Assembly: GCA_040289295.1 (NCBI GenBank)
Contig: PSLA01000012.1
Coordinates: forward strand, 1-64,000
DNA from: J051 sp040289295
Lineage (GTDB): Bacteria; Armatimonadota; Fimbriimonadia; Fimbriimonadales; ATM1
Length of the DNA stretch: 64,000 bases
Direction of reading: 5' to 3'
Both the position numbers and the translations under genes were made by a program. Below, piece by piece: positions 42,948-50,969 of this stretch (the stretch's first letter is position 1; each line of letters starts with the position of its first letter). Under the pieces are notes generated by a model. The model ran no database searches. It had not been told where the DNA came from and saw only the letters and a list, made by a program, of their open reading frames with translations.

Positions 42948-43443
42948 GTCGAGGAAGGTACCAGGATTCCGATACTCGATTCGGAGGGCGGCGCAGAGGC
43001 CCGATATCGTCGCCCTGCGCCCGCTCCTGCTGGCGTACATCGCCACGCTGGCGGAAGGCGTCTGCCAAGATGAAACGGTCGAGCGCTCCCTCGAGGTCTA
43101 CATGCATGAGCCAAACGCCGCGTGGGTCGCCTACCATGATCGGAAGGGAATCGGGTGCGTAGGGCTGCGGTTCCTCGACCGCGGCACTGCGCGCATCGAG
43201 CGGCTCTATGTGCAGGAGGCGTTCTGCCGCTCTGGTGTGGCGCGCAACCTGTGCCGCGCCGCTCTACGCCACGCTGTGCGCCGCGACGCGCGGCGCGTCG
43301 TCTTGGATACTTTGCCGCAGATGGTCGCCGCGCGAGAATTGTATCGGGCGCTCGGTTTCGTAGAGACGACGAACCCGGATTGGGAGGGCTGCGCGGCCGA
43401 CGAGAGGATCTACATGGCGCTCCACCTGCCGGAGGAGCGATAA
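42946..43443 (+). CDS. GNAT-family N-acetyltransferase
   Basis: 165 residues. GNAT fold: LEVYMHEPNAAWVAYHDRKG, VGLRFLDRGTARIERLYV (the beta-4 before the acetyl-CoA loop), AFCRSGVARNLCRAAL (pyrophosphate loop, altered Q/RxxGxG/A) and MVAARELYRALGFVET. The acceptor is unknown. ATG 42946 overlaps the divergent thioesterase start on the other strand (shared CATG). Its stop is 12 bp before the alkyltransferase-like gene. Confidence 0.82.
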   Translation: MSRKVPGFRYSIRRAAQRPDIVALRPLLLAYIATLAEGVCQDETVERSLEVYMHEPNAAWVAYHDRKGIGCVGLRFLDRGTARIERLYVQEAFCRSGVARNLCRAALRHAVRRDARRVVLDTLPQMVAARELYRALGFVETTNPDWEGCAADERIYMALHLPEER

Positions 43444-43454
43444 ACAGCGGCCGC

Positions 43455-43778
43455 ATGGAAACCCTCGATGACCTCTGGCGCGTTGTGCGCGGGATTCCAG
43501 TCGGCCGCGTGGCGTCGTACGGCGACGTCGGCAGACTGTTGCGCGAGCCCGCAAGCGGCTACCTGGTGGGGCGGTGGATGGCACAGGCGCCTCCCGACGT
43601 CCCCTGGTGGAGGGTCGTCGCACAGAGTGGCCAGCTGGTGACGAGCAAGCGCTCGCCGGATCTCGCTGCGGAGCAGGAGCGCCTGTTGCGAGAGGAGGGC
43701 GTTCCGTTCCTCGATTTAAGTGTCGTGGATATGCGCCTCGCGCGGATTGGGCAGGACGGCGACGGCCGGCTGTTCTAG
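43455..43778 (+). CDS. Alkyltransferase-like protein (MGMT fold, no active Cys)
   Basis: 107 residues. The MGMT C-terminal fold: VVRGIPVGRVASYGDVGRLL, GRWMAQAPPDVPWWRVVAQSG, then EQERLLREEGVPF. The usual PCHRVV active site reads PWWRVV, so the acceptor cysteine is replaced by Trp, as in alkyltransferase-like (ATL) proteins that bind O6-alkylguanine and hand it to nucleotide excision repair. It is 11 bp downstream of the GNAT gene, probably one transcript. Confidence 0.9.
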   Translation: METLDDLWRVVRGIPVGRVASYGDVGRLLREPASGYLVGRWMAQAPPDVPWWRVVAQSGQLVTSKRSPDLAAEQERLLREEGVPFLDLSVVDMRLARIGQDGDGRLF

Positions 43779-43839
43779 CGAACACAGCCCGTCCTGAATG
43801 CGTCTGCGGATTCGCCATGTGACCTTAGCGACGCAAAGG

Positions 43840-43914
43840 TGGTGGGCGGTACTGGACTTGAACCAGTGACCCCTTCGGTGTGAACGAAGTGCTCTGCCAC
43901 TGAGCTAACCGCCC
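43840..43914 (-). tRNA. tRNA-Val (anticodon CAC)
   Basis: 75 nt on the minus strand with encoded CCA. Acceptor GGGCGGT pairs with ACCGCCC; anticodon stem CTTCG/CGAAG and loop TTCACAC give CAC, reading GTG; T arm ACTGG/CCAGT is intact. Confidence 0.97.
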
Positions 43915-43985
43915 GACCGCCTTCTATTATGCCCGAAGGGGGGCGGACAATGCTGCCGACCCTCGGTTCCAGGAGAACGGTGGAC

Positions 43986-44618
43986 TTACCAGTCGCCGTC
44001 CTTAACGTAGGGGTAACTCCACAACGCCACCTGAAGCGTGACGGATTTCAGCCACGCAAGGTACATTTTTTCGACCTCTTCGGCGCTATGGCCTCCTTTC
44101 GCAAGGAACGGTTTCAGCGTCGTAGTGATGGGCACGATGAAGGTGACGAGATACCTTTGGCTGATATTGTCGACGGATTTGACGCCGTCCGTCTTGTTCT
44201 TACCGCTCCGATGGTGGCGGTGAGCAATTTCGAACTGATACGCGAGCCACTTCTCGTCATAGTCCGCGCGGGCAGTGTCAAGAATCCACTGGCCAAAACG
44301 CTTGCGCACAGCAGCGAGGTATTCGCCGTTCGGCTGGCCCGTCTCCTTGTCCGAAAAGTAGTAGATAAGGAAGTCGTGAGACCCGACGAAGCCGTACCAG
44401 ACATCGAGGATATCATCTATCTGGTCCTTTACAACGTCATAAGACATTTTCAGATAGCGTACGTCCTCGTCTGTGAACAGCACTGTTTGCTTGAGCTTGG
44501 CGAACTCCTGCATTGTGATCGGCGCCGGCGGGACCTTGTCAGTTCCGAACGTGTACCCAGGGATCTGCGGAGCACTTCCTTGCGACGCATACGTAAACAG
44601 CAAGCATTCGATGAACAT
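43986..44618 (-). CDS. Protoglobin
   Basis: 210 residues. Strong likeness to protoglobins: the N-terminal IPGYTFGTDKVPPAPITMQE, LKQTVLFTDEDVRYLKMSYD, ILDVWYGFVGSHDFLIYYF, and WLAYQFEIAHRHHRSGKN, which carries the proximal haem His. It lacks the signalling domain of globin-coupled sensors and so is a single-domain O2/NO/CO-binding globin. GGAGG lies nine bases before ATG 44618. It is divergent from an HxlR-type regulator across a perfect inverted repeat. Confidence 0.92.
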   Translation of the reverse strand: MFIECLLFTYASQGSAPQIPGYTFGTDKVPPAPITMQEFAKLKQTVLFTDEDVRYLKMSYDVVKDQIDDILDVWYGFVGSHDFLIYYFSDKETGQPNGEYLAAVRKRFGQWILDTARADYDEKWLAYQFEIAHRHHRSGKNKTDGVKSVDNISQRYLVTFIVPITTTLKPFLAKGGHSAEEVEKMYLAWLKSVTLQVALWSYPYVKDGDW

Positions 44619-44688
44619 TCTTTTTTACCTCCATGGATAGGGATGTGGCTAGCATGCAATGAACTTGGAGGCGTTGTCAAGATGGTAA

Positions 44689-44715
44689 CCAGAAAGTTCT
44701 GCTCGCACTTTCTGG
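44689..44715. promoter_or_regulatory. Perfect 9-bp inverted repeat, candidate HxlR operator
   Basis: CCAGAAAGT (44689-44697) and ACTTTCTGG (44707-44715) are separated by 9 bp, so the half-sites fall on the same DNA face two turns apart, suiting a dimeric winged-helix repressor. A second hairpin, CCCTTT-ACCA-AAAGGG, follows at 44718-44733. Both lie between the protoglobin and hxlR starts. Confidence 0.65.
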
Positions 44716-44745
44716 TGCCCTTTACCAAAAGGGTAGAATGTGAGT

Positions 44746-45081
44746 ATGTCCAAGGCCGGGCGCCCGCATCTCATCCAGGGTTTTCAGCACATTAGCGAGA
44801 TTCTGAAATGCAAATGGACGCTCGCGATTTTGGATGCCGTCCGCCGTGGGGTTACGCGGCCCAGCCAGATTCGGCGTGAACTCCCGGGCCTGGCGGCGAA
44901 AGTTCTGAACGAACGCACGAAGAAGCTCGAACGCTATGGTGTTCTGAGGAAATCTGTCTATGCGGAGATTCCTCCGCGCGTTGAATACCACCTTACAGAT
45001 CGAGGTGAGAGTTTGATTCGCCTGATCGAGCGGATCGTCGAATTCGTGGAAAATGAGTGGACGGAGGTCAAGTTAGGCTGA
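44746..45081 (+). CDS. HxlR-family transcriptional regulator
   Basis: 111 residues from ATG 44746; GTG 44740 is possible. HxlR winged helix: ILKCKWTLAILDAVRRGVTRPSQIRREL, LAAKVLNERTKKLERYGVL and YHLTDRGESLIRLI. The family often responds to reactive electrophiles, redox or nitrogen stress. It is divergent from protoglobin with an inverted repeat between them, and its stop is 1 bp before the next gene, so it likely controls both. Confidence 0.85.
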   Translation: MSKAGRPHLIQGFQHISEILKCKWTLAILDAVRRGVTRPSQIRRELPGLAAKVLNERTKKLERYGVLRKSVYAEIPPRVEYHLTDRGESLIRLIERIVEFVENEWTEVKLG

Positions 45082-45082
45082 A

Positions 45083-45784
45083 GTGCCGCGCATTCTCGTT
45101 TCGCCCGATTGTACGCGCCTCGACCATAGTGTCGCGGAGCAGGTACGCCTTGACCTTCGATATCTCTATGTGCTGGAAGAGGCAGGCGCGGCGCCCATCA
45201 TAGCGAGCCCGATCTCCGACCTTGAGCACCTTGCGCATCTTTGTGATGGCTGGCTCATCACGGGCGGCGATGACCTGCCCGAGGAGCTGCTCGGCGAGCC
45301 GCTGCATCCCGAGGCGCGCGTGGCGCACCCGCTTCGCATCGCAACGGAGCGCGTGCTGTATCGCCTCTTTATCGAAACGGACAAGCCGATCCTGGGCATC
45401 TGCTTCGGTTGCCAGTTCCTCAACGTCATCGAGGGTGGTGGTTTGATCCAACACATCGCCGACGTCACCAAATCGCTGGATCACCGAGAGACCTCGCACC
45501 GCGTTATGATCGAGCCTGGAACGCGCCTGAGCGCAATCCTTGGGGGTGAGGCGGTGGTCGCCTCCTCGCATCATCAGGCGATTCGAAGCCTCGCCCCCGG
45601 TTGGCGCGTTGCAGCCAAGTCTGAGGACGGGATCATCGAGGCGATCGAGATGGACGGCCAGCCGTTCCGCGTGGGCGTGCAATGGCATCCTGAGCGAATG
45701 CGAGCCTCGGCTGCAACGCGCGCCCTGTTTGCCGCGTTCACCGAGGCTGCTACTCGGCATGGAGCGCGCGCTCAGCAAGGATGA
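45083..45784 (+). CDS. Class I glutamine amidotransferase-like hydrolase (peptidase C26)
   Basis: 233 residues. Gamma-glutamyl-GABA hydrolase type (PuuD-like): ILVSPDCTRLDHS, GWLITGGDDLPEELL, the nucleophile Cys in ILGICFGCQFLNV, SSHHQAI and the His-Glu of VGVQWHPERM. Hydrolyses gamma-glutamyl bonds; substrate unknown. GTG 45083 follows the hxlR stop by one base. The 3' end overlaps the convergent YqgF-like gene by 35 bp. Confidence 0.88.
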   Translation: MPRILVSPDCTRLDHSVAEQVRLDLRYLYVLEEAGAAPIIASPISDLEHLAHLCDGWLITGGDDLPEELLGEPLHPEARVAHPLRIATERVLYRLFIETDKPILGICFGCQFLNVIEGGGLIQHIADVTKSLDHRETSHRVMIEPGTRLSAILGGEAVVASSHHQAIRSLAPGWRVAAKSEDGIIEAIEMDGQPFRVGVQWHPERMRASAATRALFAAFTEAATRHGARAQQG

Positions 45785-46163
45785 GCGCCACATAGTGATC
45801 CACGGGCTCGGGGGGCACCTGTAGCGAACTCGGCAGCAGCCTCCGCCATCCTCTGCGAGGGTGATACTCCCAATAGCGCTCGCGTGCACGTATACTGGTG
45901 TCCTTTTCGTCCACTATAAGGATTGATCGGCCGGGGAGCGCCTGGCGAACGACCTCTTGCGCTGTGCGCGAGGTGGTTCCGTTTCCGATTACCACAAGGT
46001 CGAACTCGTGTTCGTTCTTCAGGCGCAGGAGAGCGTCAGCGAGTCCCTCGGTATCGACGATCTCGCCGTGAACCATGTGTGGCTTGCTTGCCTCCTCGCG
46101 CACGACGGCGATGCCGCATTTCGCGTTGCCGGGATCTATCGCCAGGATGCACTTATCTTTCAA
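45750..46163 (-). CDS. YqgF/RuvX-like RNase H-fold nuclease
   Basis: 137 residues. RNase H fold with catalytic Asp in CILAIDPGNAKCGIAVV, then LLRLKNEHEFDLVVIGNGTTS, ILIVDEKDTSIRAR and VPPEPVDHYVALILAERAL with a late Asp. The pattern fits the YqgF/RuvX superfamily, whose best-known member finishes 16S rRNA 5' ends; this branch is divergent, so the rRNA role is not certain. It lies 2 bp after the DUF3084 gene. Confidence 0.75.
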   Translation of the reverse strand: MKDKCILAIDPGNAKCGIAVVREEASKPHMVHGEIVDTEGLADALLRLKNEHEFDLVVIGNGTTSRTAQEVVRQALPGRSILIVDEKDTSIRARERYWEYHPRRGWRRLLPSSLQVPPEPVDHYVALILAERALHAE

Positions 46164-46165
46164 GT

Positions 46166-47602
46166 CTATCGCACCTCGAAGCGGATTCGCAGCGGCTCGG
46201 CTGAGCGAGTGGTCTGCGCGGCGATGGCGGCCACGGTCGTCGGGCGTCCCCTTTCGCGCAGAGCATCAACAAGGTTCGCCACTTGTTCAAAGGCTACCTC
46301 GCCCAATGAAGACTCGAGTCCATGGACTGGGATCATGCCTGCCTCCTCCGCGCGACGGCGAACGTCGTTGCGCAAAAACTCCATCAAGCCGTCCACTAGC
46401 TCGTCCTCTGAAAGCCGACCGTCAAGCACGGTCGTTGCAATGAGCTCGTTCTCGCGGAACACGATGCGATTGAGGAACACATCCACTCTGATAGGGACTG
46501 GGCGGCGCCCGCTGTCAATCGAGAAGTAGTTGTAGTGGGAGCGGGCGAGCATGACGAGGTCGTCTTGTGCGGAGCGGATCGCTTGGAAGAGCGACTCCTT
46601 CTGGTCTTGTACGCTGATGGTGATGGGGGGGCCCATGCCCACAAATCGCTGCCAATCCACCATTCCCGCGGCGATGCCGCGTTGATCCGGCAGCACCCCT
46701 CGCTCCCGCGCGCGAATGTCCGCGACGCGCAGTACCTGCGAGAGGAACTGGTCGGCGCGAGTGTGGTCAAGACCTCCTGGGATGGCGAGGCGCGCCAGCT
46801 CTTCATTGCGACGAAAGAGCAGGTCGCTCGTTCGGACGGCTTCGATACCTCGTACCAGGTCAGCCATCTCTTGCCTAGCGCGCAGCAGGGTGGTTTGCAG
46901 GTCCGTAATTTCGTTGTACAGCGCGTCGCGGGTGGCCATAGCCTCGTCGCGTGCCCTCTGCGCCTCCTCTTTCTGGCGCTCCGCTTGAATGGCCTCTTGT
47001 GCGAGCGTGAGGGTGTCCTCTTGGTAGCGTGCGATGTCAGCGCGTAGTTGAGCCGTTTGCTGTTGAAGGCGGCTCACCTCTTGGGAAAGCTCGTCGCGTC
47101 TCGTCTCCACGTCGACGAGTTTCTGTTCCGCCGTAGCAAGGCGCTTGTTAGCGATACGCACGTCTTGCTTCAGCGCGGCGGAATCTGCGCGCAGGCGCTT
47201 TTGATTCTCTGTGAGCGCGTGGTTTGCGTTGGCGAGGGTGGTGTTCTCGGCACGAAGTCGCGCGCTGTCGTGTTCGATCTCTTGGTTGCGTCGAATCAGT
47301 TGCTCACGAGTTTCGTGGAGCCCCTGAAGTTGTTCGCTAAGTTGCCTCGCCTGTCGTGCGAGTTCGGGCCCTCGCACGAGATAGGCTCTTACGTCTTGGC
47401 TAATGGTAGCGAGCGCAAAGGTTGTGGCAACGGGAAGCAACGCGCCCACGGACACGGTGAACATGGTAGCGGTGTAGCGCGGACGAAGTTTGCCGATGCG
47501 CAATCGCTTTTTGCCCATCTTGCGCCCAAGCAGGTCGCCGAGAAATGCAATGGCGCCGCCGAGCGCGACCATCAAAGCGAGTAGAGCTGGGGATGCAATC
47601 AT
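46166..47602 (-). CDS. DUF3084 membrane coiled-coil protein
   Basis: 478 residues. Two N-terminal membrane segments (LLALMVALGGAIAFLGDLLG and MFTVSVGALLPVATTFALA), then a coiled coil from ~80 to 255 (RQARQLSEQLQGLHETREQL and onward), then a C-terminal globular domain (ITISVQDQKESLFQAI, YFSIDSGRRPVPIRVDVFLN). The arrangement matches the DUF3084 family known mainly from cyanobacteria. Function unknown; its place after lptB-lptF suggests an envelope role. Confidence 0.8.
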   Translation of the reverse strand: MIASPALLALMVALGGAIAFLGDLLGRKMGKKRLRIGKLRPRYTATMFTVSVGALLPVATTFALATISQDVRAYLVRGPELARQARQLSEQLQGLHETREQLIRRNQEIEHDSARLRAENTTLANANHALTENQKRLRADSAALKQDVRIANKRLATAEQKLVDVETRRDELSQEVSRLQQQTAQLRADIARYQEDTLTLAQEAIQAERQKEEAQRARDEAMATRDALYNEITDLQTTLLRARQEMADLVRGIEAVRTSDLLFRRNEELARLAIPGGLDHTRADQFLSQVLRVADIRARERGVLPDQRGIAAGMVDWQRFVGMGPPITISVQDQKESLFQAIRSAQDDLVMLARSHYNYFSIDSGRRPVPIRVDVFLNRIVFRENELIATTVLDGRLSEDELVDGLMEFLRNDVRRRAEEAGMIPVHGLESSLGEVAFEQVANLVDALRERGRPTTVAAIAAQTTRSAEPLRIRFEVR

Positions 47603-47609
47603 GGTTGTG

Positions 47610-48722
47610 TCACCGGTTTTTGTGCCACATGAGGATCGCTGCGGCGATCAAGCCCGCCGCCACCGGCAGAAACGCGCTGACCGCCGGCTCCAAGCGCCCT
47701 CCCTTGGCCAAGATGTTCAAGTAGTTGAACAGCATGTAGTACAGAAAGATAATAACGATGCTGGTAGCGATGCCGACTCCGAGGCTCTGCCGCACTCGTC
47801 GAATCGCAACGGGTGCACCGACAAGCGCAAAGACGAGAGCGCTCAACGGAATGCTGATCTTTGACCAAAAGCCCACTTCAAGGTCCCGAATCTGCTTCGG
47901 GTCCATGCGCGGATTCTCTTTCAAGGCGTGAATCTGTTCGCGCAGTTCTGCCATGCTGAAAGAGTCCATGTCTCGTAGTGTGGCGGCTGTGATCTCGCGC
48001 GGCGTGAACGTGAGCGCCATCTCTTTCGGTGGCTCGACGGTTCCGAGCACCGTTCGGATCAGGTTCCCATCCTTTGAGCGCTCCCACGACTCGCCGTTCC
48101 GCACCATCCACTTCTCATCCTTGGTGTAATACAGTTCTTCAAAGAAGAAGTAACGGTTGGCTTTTCCCTCAGGTCCGTACCACGCGCCGAGGACGTCTTT
48201 CATTGTGCCTGTACGCAGGTCGACATCACGCGCGGCGAGGATGCCACGTAACTCTCCATTCACGTAGAGGGGCTGGTAGTATGGCTGCCCGGACTGGCGC
48301 ACCGCTTTGAGCACTTCCGACTGCACGACGACGGCGGCGTAACTTGCCCGCGGAACGACGAATTCGCCAAACGCGAACGTCAGCGCACTCACACCAAACC
48401 CGAAAACCGCTACTGGGGTCATTGCGCGGAGCATGCTGACGCCCGCCGCTTGCATGGCAATGACCTCGGAGTCGTTGGACAACCGCGCGAACGCCAATAG
48501 CGAAGCCAACAGCGATGACATTGCGAACGTCTTGGCAAGCAGCCCGGGGATGTAGAGAAGCGTAAGATGCAGGATTGTCGGTAGCGGGATGCCGTCAATC
48601 AAATAGTTGGTAAGGCGAAACAGATACGTTCCAGCCAATAACACGGTGGTGAACATGGCAACGCCGAAAACCCAAGGCCCGAACAGTTCTCGATAGATAA
48701 GTCGGTCGAGGAGCCTTATCAT
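47610..48722 (-). CDS. LptF/LptG-family LPS export permease
   Basis: 370 residues. LptF/G fold: LLDRLIYRELFGPWVFG with the first membrane helix, helices 2-3 to about residue 115, a periplasmic beta-jellyroll domain (~130-270), and three C-terminal membrane helices. With LptB it drives LPS from the inner membrane to the outer membrane. ATG 48722 overlaps the lptB stop (ATGA). Only one permease is here; a partner is elsewhere or this one is homodimeric. Confidence 0.9.
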   Translation of the reverse strand: MIRLLDRLIYRELFGPWVFGVAMFTTVLLAGTYLFRLTNYLIDGIPLPTILHLTLLYIPGLLAKTFAMSSLLASLLAFARLSNDSEVIAMQAAGVSMLRAMTPVAVFGFGVSALTFAFGEFVVPRASYAAVVVQSEVLKAVRQSGQPYYQPLYVNGELRGILAARDVDLRTGTMKDVLGAWYGPEGKANRYFFFEELYYTKDEKWMVRNGESWERSKDGNLIRTVLGTVEPPKEMALTFTPREITAATLRDMDSFSMAELREQIHALKENPRMDPKQIRDLEVGFWSKISIPLSALVFALVGAPVAIRRVRQSLGVGIATSIVIIFLYYMLFNYLNILAKGGRLEPAVSAFLPVAAGLIAAAILMWHKNR

Positions 48723-49435
48723 TCGAAGCGCTCCCCGAGGTAGTGCTTGCGCACGTCTGAATTCGCGACGATTGCCTCGCGGTCGCCTTGCGCAATGATC
48801 TTGCCCTCGACCAGGATGAAGTTCCAATTCGTGATGCCGAGAGTCGCGCCCACGTTGTGGTCTGTAATCAGCACGCCGATACCTCGCTTTGCTAGCGCTT
48901 GGATAATCTCTTGAAGTTCATCAATCGTTCGCGGGTCAATGCCGGTGAACGGTTCGTCCAGCAGGATGAACTTCGGCTCCACTGCCAACGCGCGCGCGAT
49001 CTCGACTCTTCTGCGCTCGCCGCCGGAGAGCACGCCGGCGACGGTCTTCCTTCGTTCTGCCATGTGGAACTCTCCGAGCAGCGTCTCAACCTTCGCCTGC
49101 TGCTTGCTTCTCGAGATGCCCTGCATCTCCAGCACGAGGCGCAGGTTCTGCTCGACGGTGAGCCGTCGGAAGACGGAAGGCTCTTGGGGCAAGTAGCCGA
49201 TGCCCGCGCGCGCCCGGCGATACATCGGCCAACGCGTAATCTCTTGTTCATCAAGGTAAACGGAGCCGGCGTTAGGGCGCACCAAGCCGGTGATCATGTA
49301 AAACGTCGTCGTCTTGCCGGCGCCGTTCGGACCGAGCAGGCCGACGACCTTCCCGGTTTCGATGAGCAGGTCAACGCCGTCCACGACCGCTCTTCCCCGG
49401 TATTTCTTCTGTAGACCCTGAGCGCGGATGACCAT
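48719..49435 (-). CDS. lptB: LPS export ABC transporter ATP-binding protein LptB
   Basis: 238 residues. ABC ATPase: Walker A LGPNGAGKTTTF, Q-loop IGYLPQEPSVFRRL, signature LSGGERRRVEIARAL, Walker B FILLDEPFTGID and the H-switch ITDHNVG. IGYLPQEPSVFRRLTV is typical of LptB rather than other ABC proteins. It pairs with the LptF/G permease downstream, which it overlaps by 4 bp; the LptC/A-like gene ends one base upstream. Confidence 0.95.
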   Translation of the reverse strand: MVIRAQGLQKKYRGRAVVDGVDLLIETGKVVGLLGPNGAGKTTTFYMITGLVRPNAGSVYLDEQEITRWPMYRRARAGIGYLPQEPSVFRRLTVEQNLRLVLEMQGISRSKQQAKVETLLGEFHMAERRKTVAGVLSGGERRRVEIARALAVEPKFILLDEPFTGIDPRTIDELQEIIQALAKRGIGVLITDHNVGATLGITNWNFILVEGKIIAQGDREAIVANSDVRKHYLGERFE

Positions 49436-49436
49436 A

Positions 49437-50969
49437 TCAGTTCCCGGTCATGCGGATGCTCACGACTTGCGTGAGGTCGTCGCTGAACGCTACGGTGATG
49501 GAGGGCGACGTGACGATCGTCTCTCCGCCTCCGAGGATTGTGACGTTGCCACGCAGGGCGACGCCTCCGTTTAGCGCGAGCGTCTTGGCGTCGCGATCGA
49601 GAGTCGCCTGCGGAGCGGACGCGTTCAGTTGTTGCTCCTCTTCGCCGTTTCGCACAACGAGCGATGCATTCACGCCGCCCGAAAGGGTTAGCCGAGACCA
49701 CTCGTAACGCTGCGCCGCTGGCGAGACCACCCGCCCAGAGATGCGCGCGGAAGGCGCGGTAAGCCGGAACTGTCGCTTCGGCCATTGGATCGTGAGCGGC
49801 GCCCCCTCCCGCCTCGACTGCGTGAAAACGAACGTGGACAGGTTCGTGAGCGTCGCCTTGCCGTCCTGGGTCTCCAACTCGACGTCGGCGTTCGCCAGTT
49901 CGACCTTGCCGACTTCCATTGTAGCTGCGCCGCCGGATTGCACAACAGCCCCTTCGCTCTTTATGTTGCGTCCGCGTGCTGTTAGCTGGTTCGCTTTCGA
50001 GCGGAAGAAAAACGGCGCGCCGGCGCCTGCCGACGACCACGACTTGCCGTCAGCCGAGAGGTCCACCTTCCACTCGCTGAGTCCGGTCAGGGACACCGTG
50101 TCGCCTTCGGGCGACCATGCGGCGGCCACGCTACCCGTGAACGCCCCGGAGCGCAGGAAGAGCGCTTCGCGACCTTCCACCTGCTTGACGTCTTGGGTGA
50201 TGGTGAACTTCGAACCGGTTACGGTCAAGTTCTGCGCTTTCCAGTGCGCGCGGAACGGTTTGCCTTCGCCCTCCCAAACCAGGCGAGTACGGTTCTCCTC
50301 GTAGCGCGCGGTAAGTCTGTTGGCGTCAAGCTCCGCCTCAGGAGAGCGGAACGTTACGCCCTGCCCGAGCACGAACACCGAAGTCAACACAAGCGAAGTC
50401 CCTTTCACATCACCATCCTTGGGCGCGAGCACGGCGCGCACCTCGCGTGCCGACCGGAACGACAGGTTTGCCAGCCGTCCCGTCACACTACCGGTAGCCG
50501 TTAACTCGCGCGCTTTGCGCCGCCAGGTGATTGTGTCACATGAGAGGCTCGCCGACCCATCGGTGGCGATGGCGTGCACGTTGCCGGACATATGCATAAG
50601 CCCCTCCTCTTCGTTCGCCGACCCGTTCTTCGCCGTGATTTGAACGCTTGCTTCGTTCGATTGATAAATGGTAGCTGTGACGTTCTTGAGGTTGGTGTAG
50701 ACGCCGGACTCCGCGACGTCGCCAGTTCCACTTTCAGCCTCGATACGCCAAAGAGTGTCGCCTGCCTCGGTTTGCGCGACGATTTCGACTTTTTCGAAGC
50801 GCGTGCCCTCGATAACAACGCCGTCGCTACCTTGCGCGCGTGGTGGCGTGATGGTTGGCGGCGGCGCGCCGCAGCCGAACGACAGCGCGGCTAAGGCGAA
50901 CCAACTCGCGCGAATGGCTGCCTCCCTTTGCCGAATCTGCCGGTGTGCATCCCTTTCAGTTGCCCACAC
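49437..50969 (-). CDS. LptC/LptA-like LPS transport protein, large
   Basis: 510 residues from GTG 50969, the only canonical start. The N-terminal ~100 residues after the signal resemble LptC (GTRFEKVEIVAQTEAGDTLW, IYQSNEASVQITAKNG), and the rest repeats OstA/LptA-like strands (MSGNVHAIATDGSASLSCDT, TARYEENRTRLVWEGEGKPF, LDRDAKTLALNGGVALRGNV). It is far longer than either single protein and may serve as both. A lipobox ALSFGC lies at ~30-34. An ATT at 50915 preceded by AAAGGGAGG would start just before that short signal sequence and may be the true start. Confidence 0.72.
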   Translation of the reverse strand: MWATERDAHRQIRQREAAIRASWFALAALSFGCGAPPPTITPPRAQGSDGVVIEGTRFEKVEIVAQTEAGDTLWRIEAESGTGDVAESGVYTNLKNVTATIYQSNEASVQITAKNGSANEEEGLMHMSGNVHAIATDGSASLSCDTITWRRKARELTATGSVTGRLANLSFRSAREVRAVLAPKDGDVKGTSLVLTSVFVLGQGVTFRSPEAELDANRLTARYEENRTRLVWEGEGKPFRAHWKAQNLTVTGSKFTITQDVKQVEGREALFLRSGAFTGSVAAAWSPEGDTVSLTGLSEWKVDLSADGKSWSSAGAGAPFFFRSKANQLTARGRNIKSEGAVVQSGGAATMEVGKVELANADVELETQDGKATLTNLSTFVFTQSRREGAPLTIQWPKRQFRLTAPSARISGRVVSPAAQRYEWSRLTLSGGVNASLVVRNGEEEQQLNASAPQATLDRDAKTLALNGGVALRGNVTILGGGETIVTSPSITVAFSDDLTQVVSIRMTGN

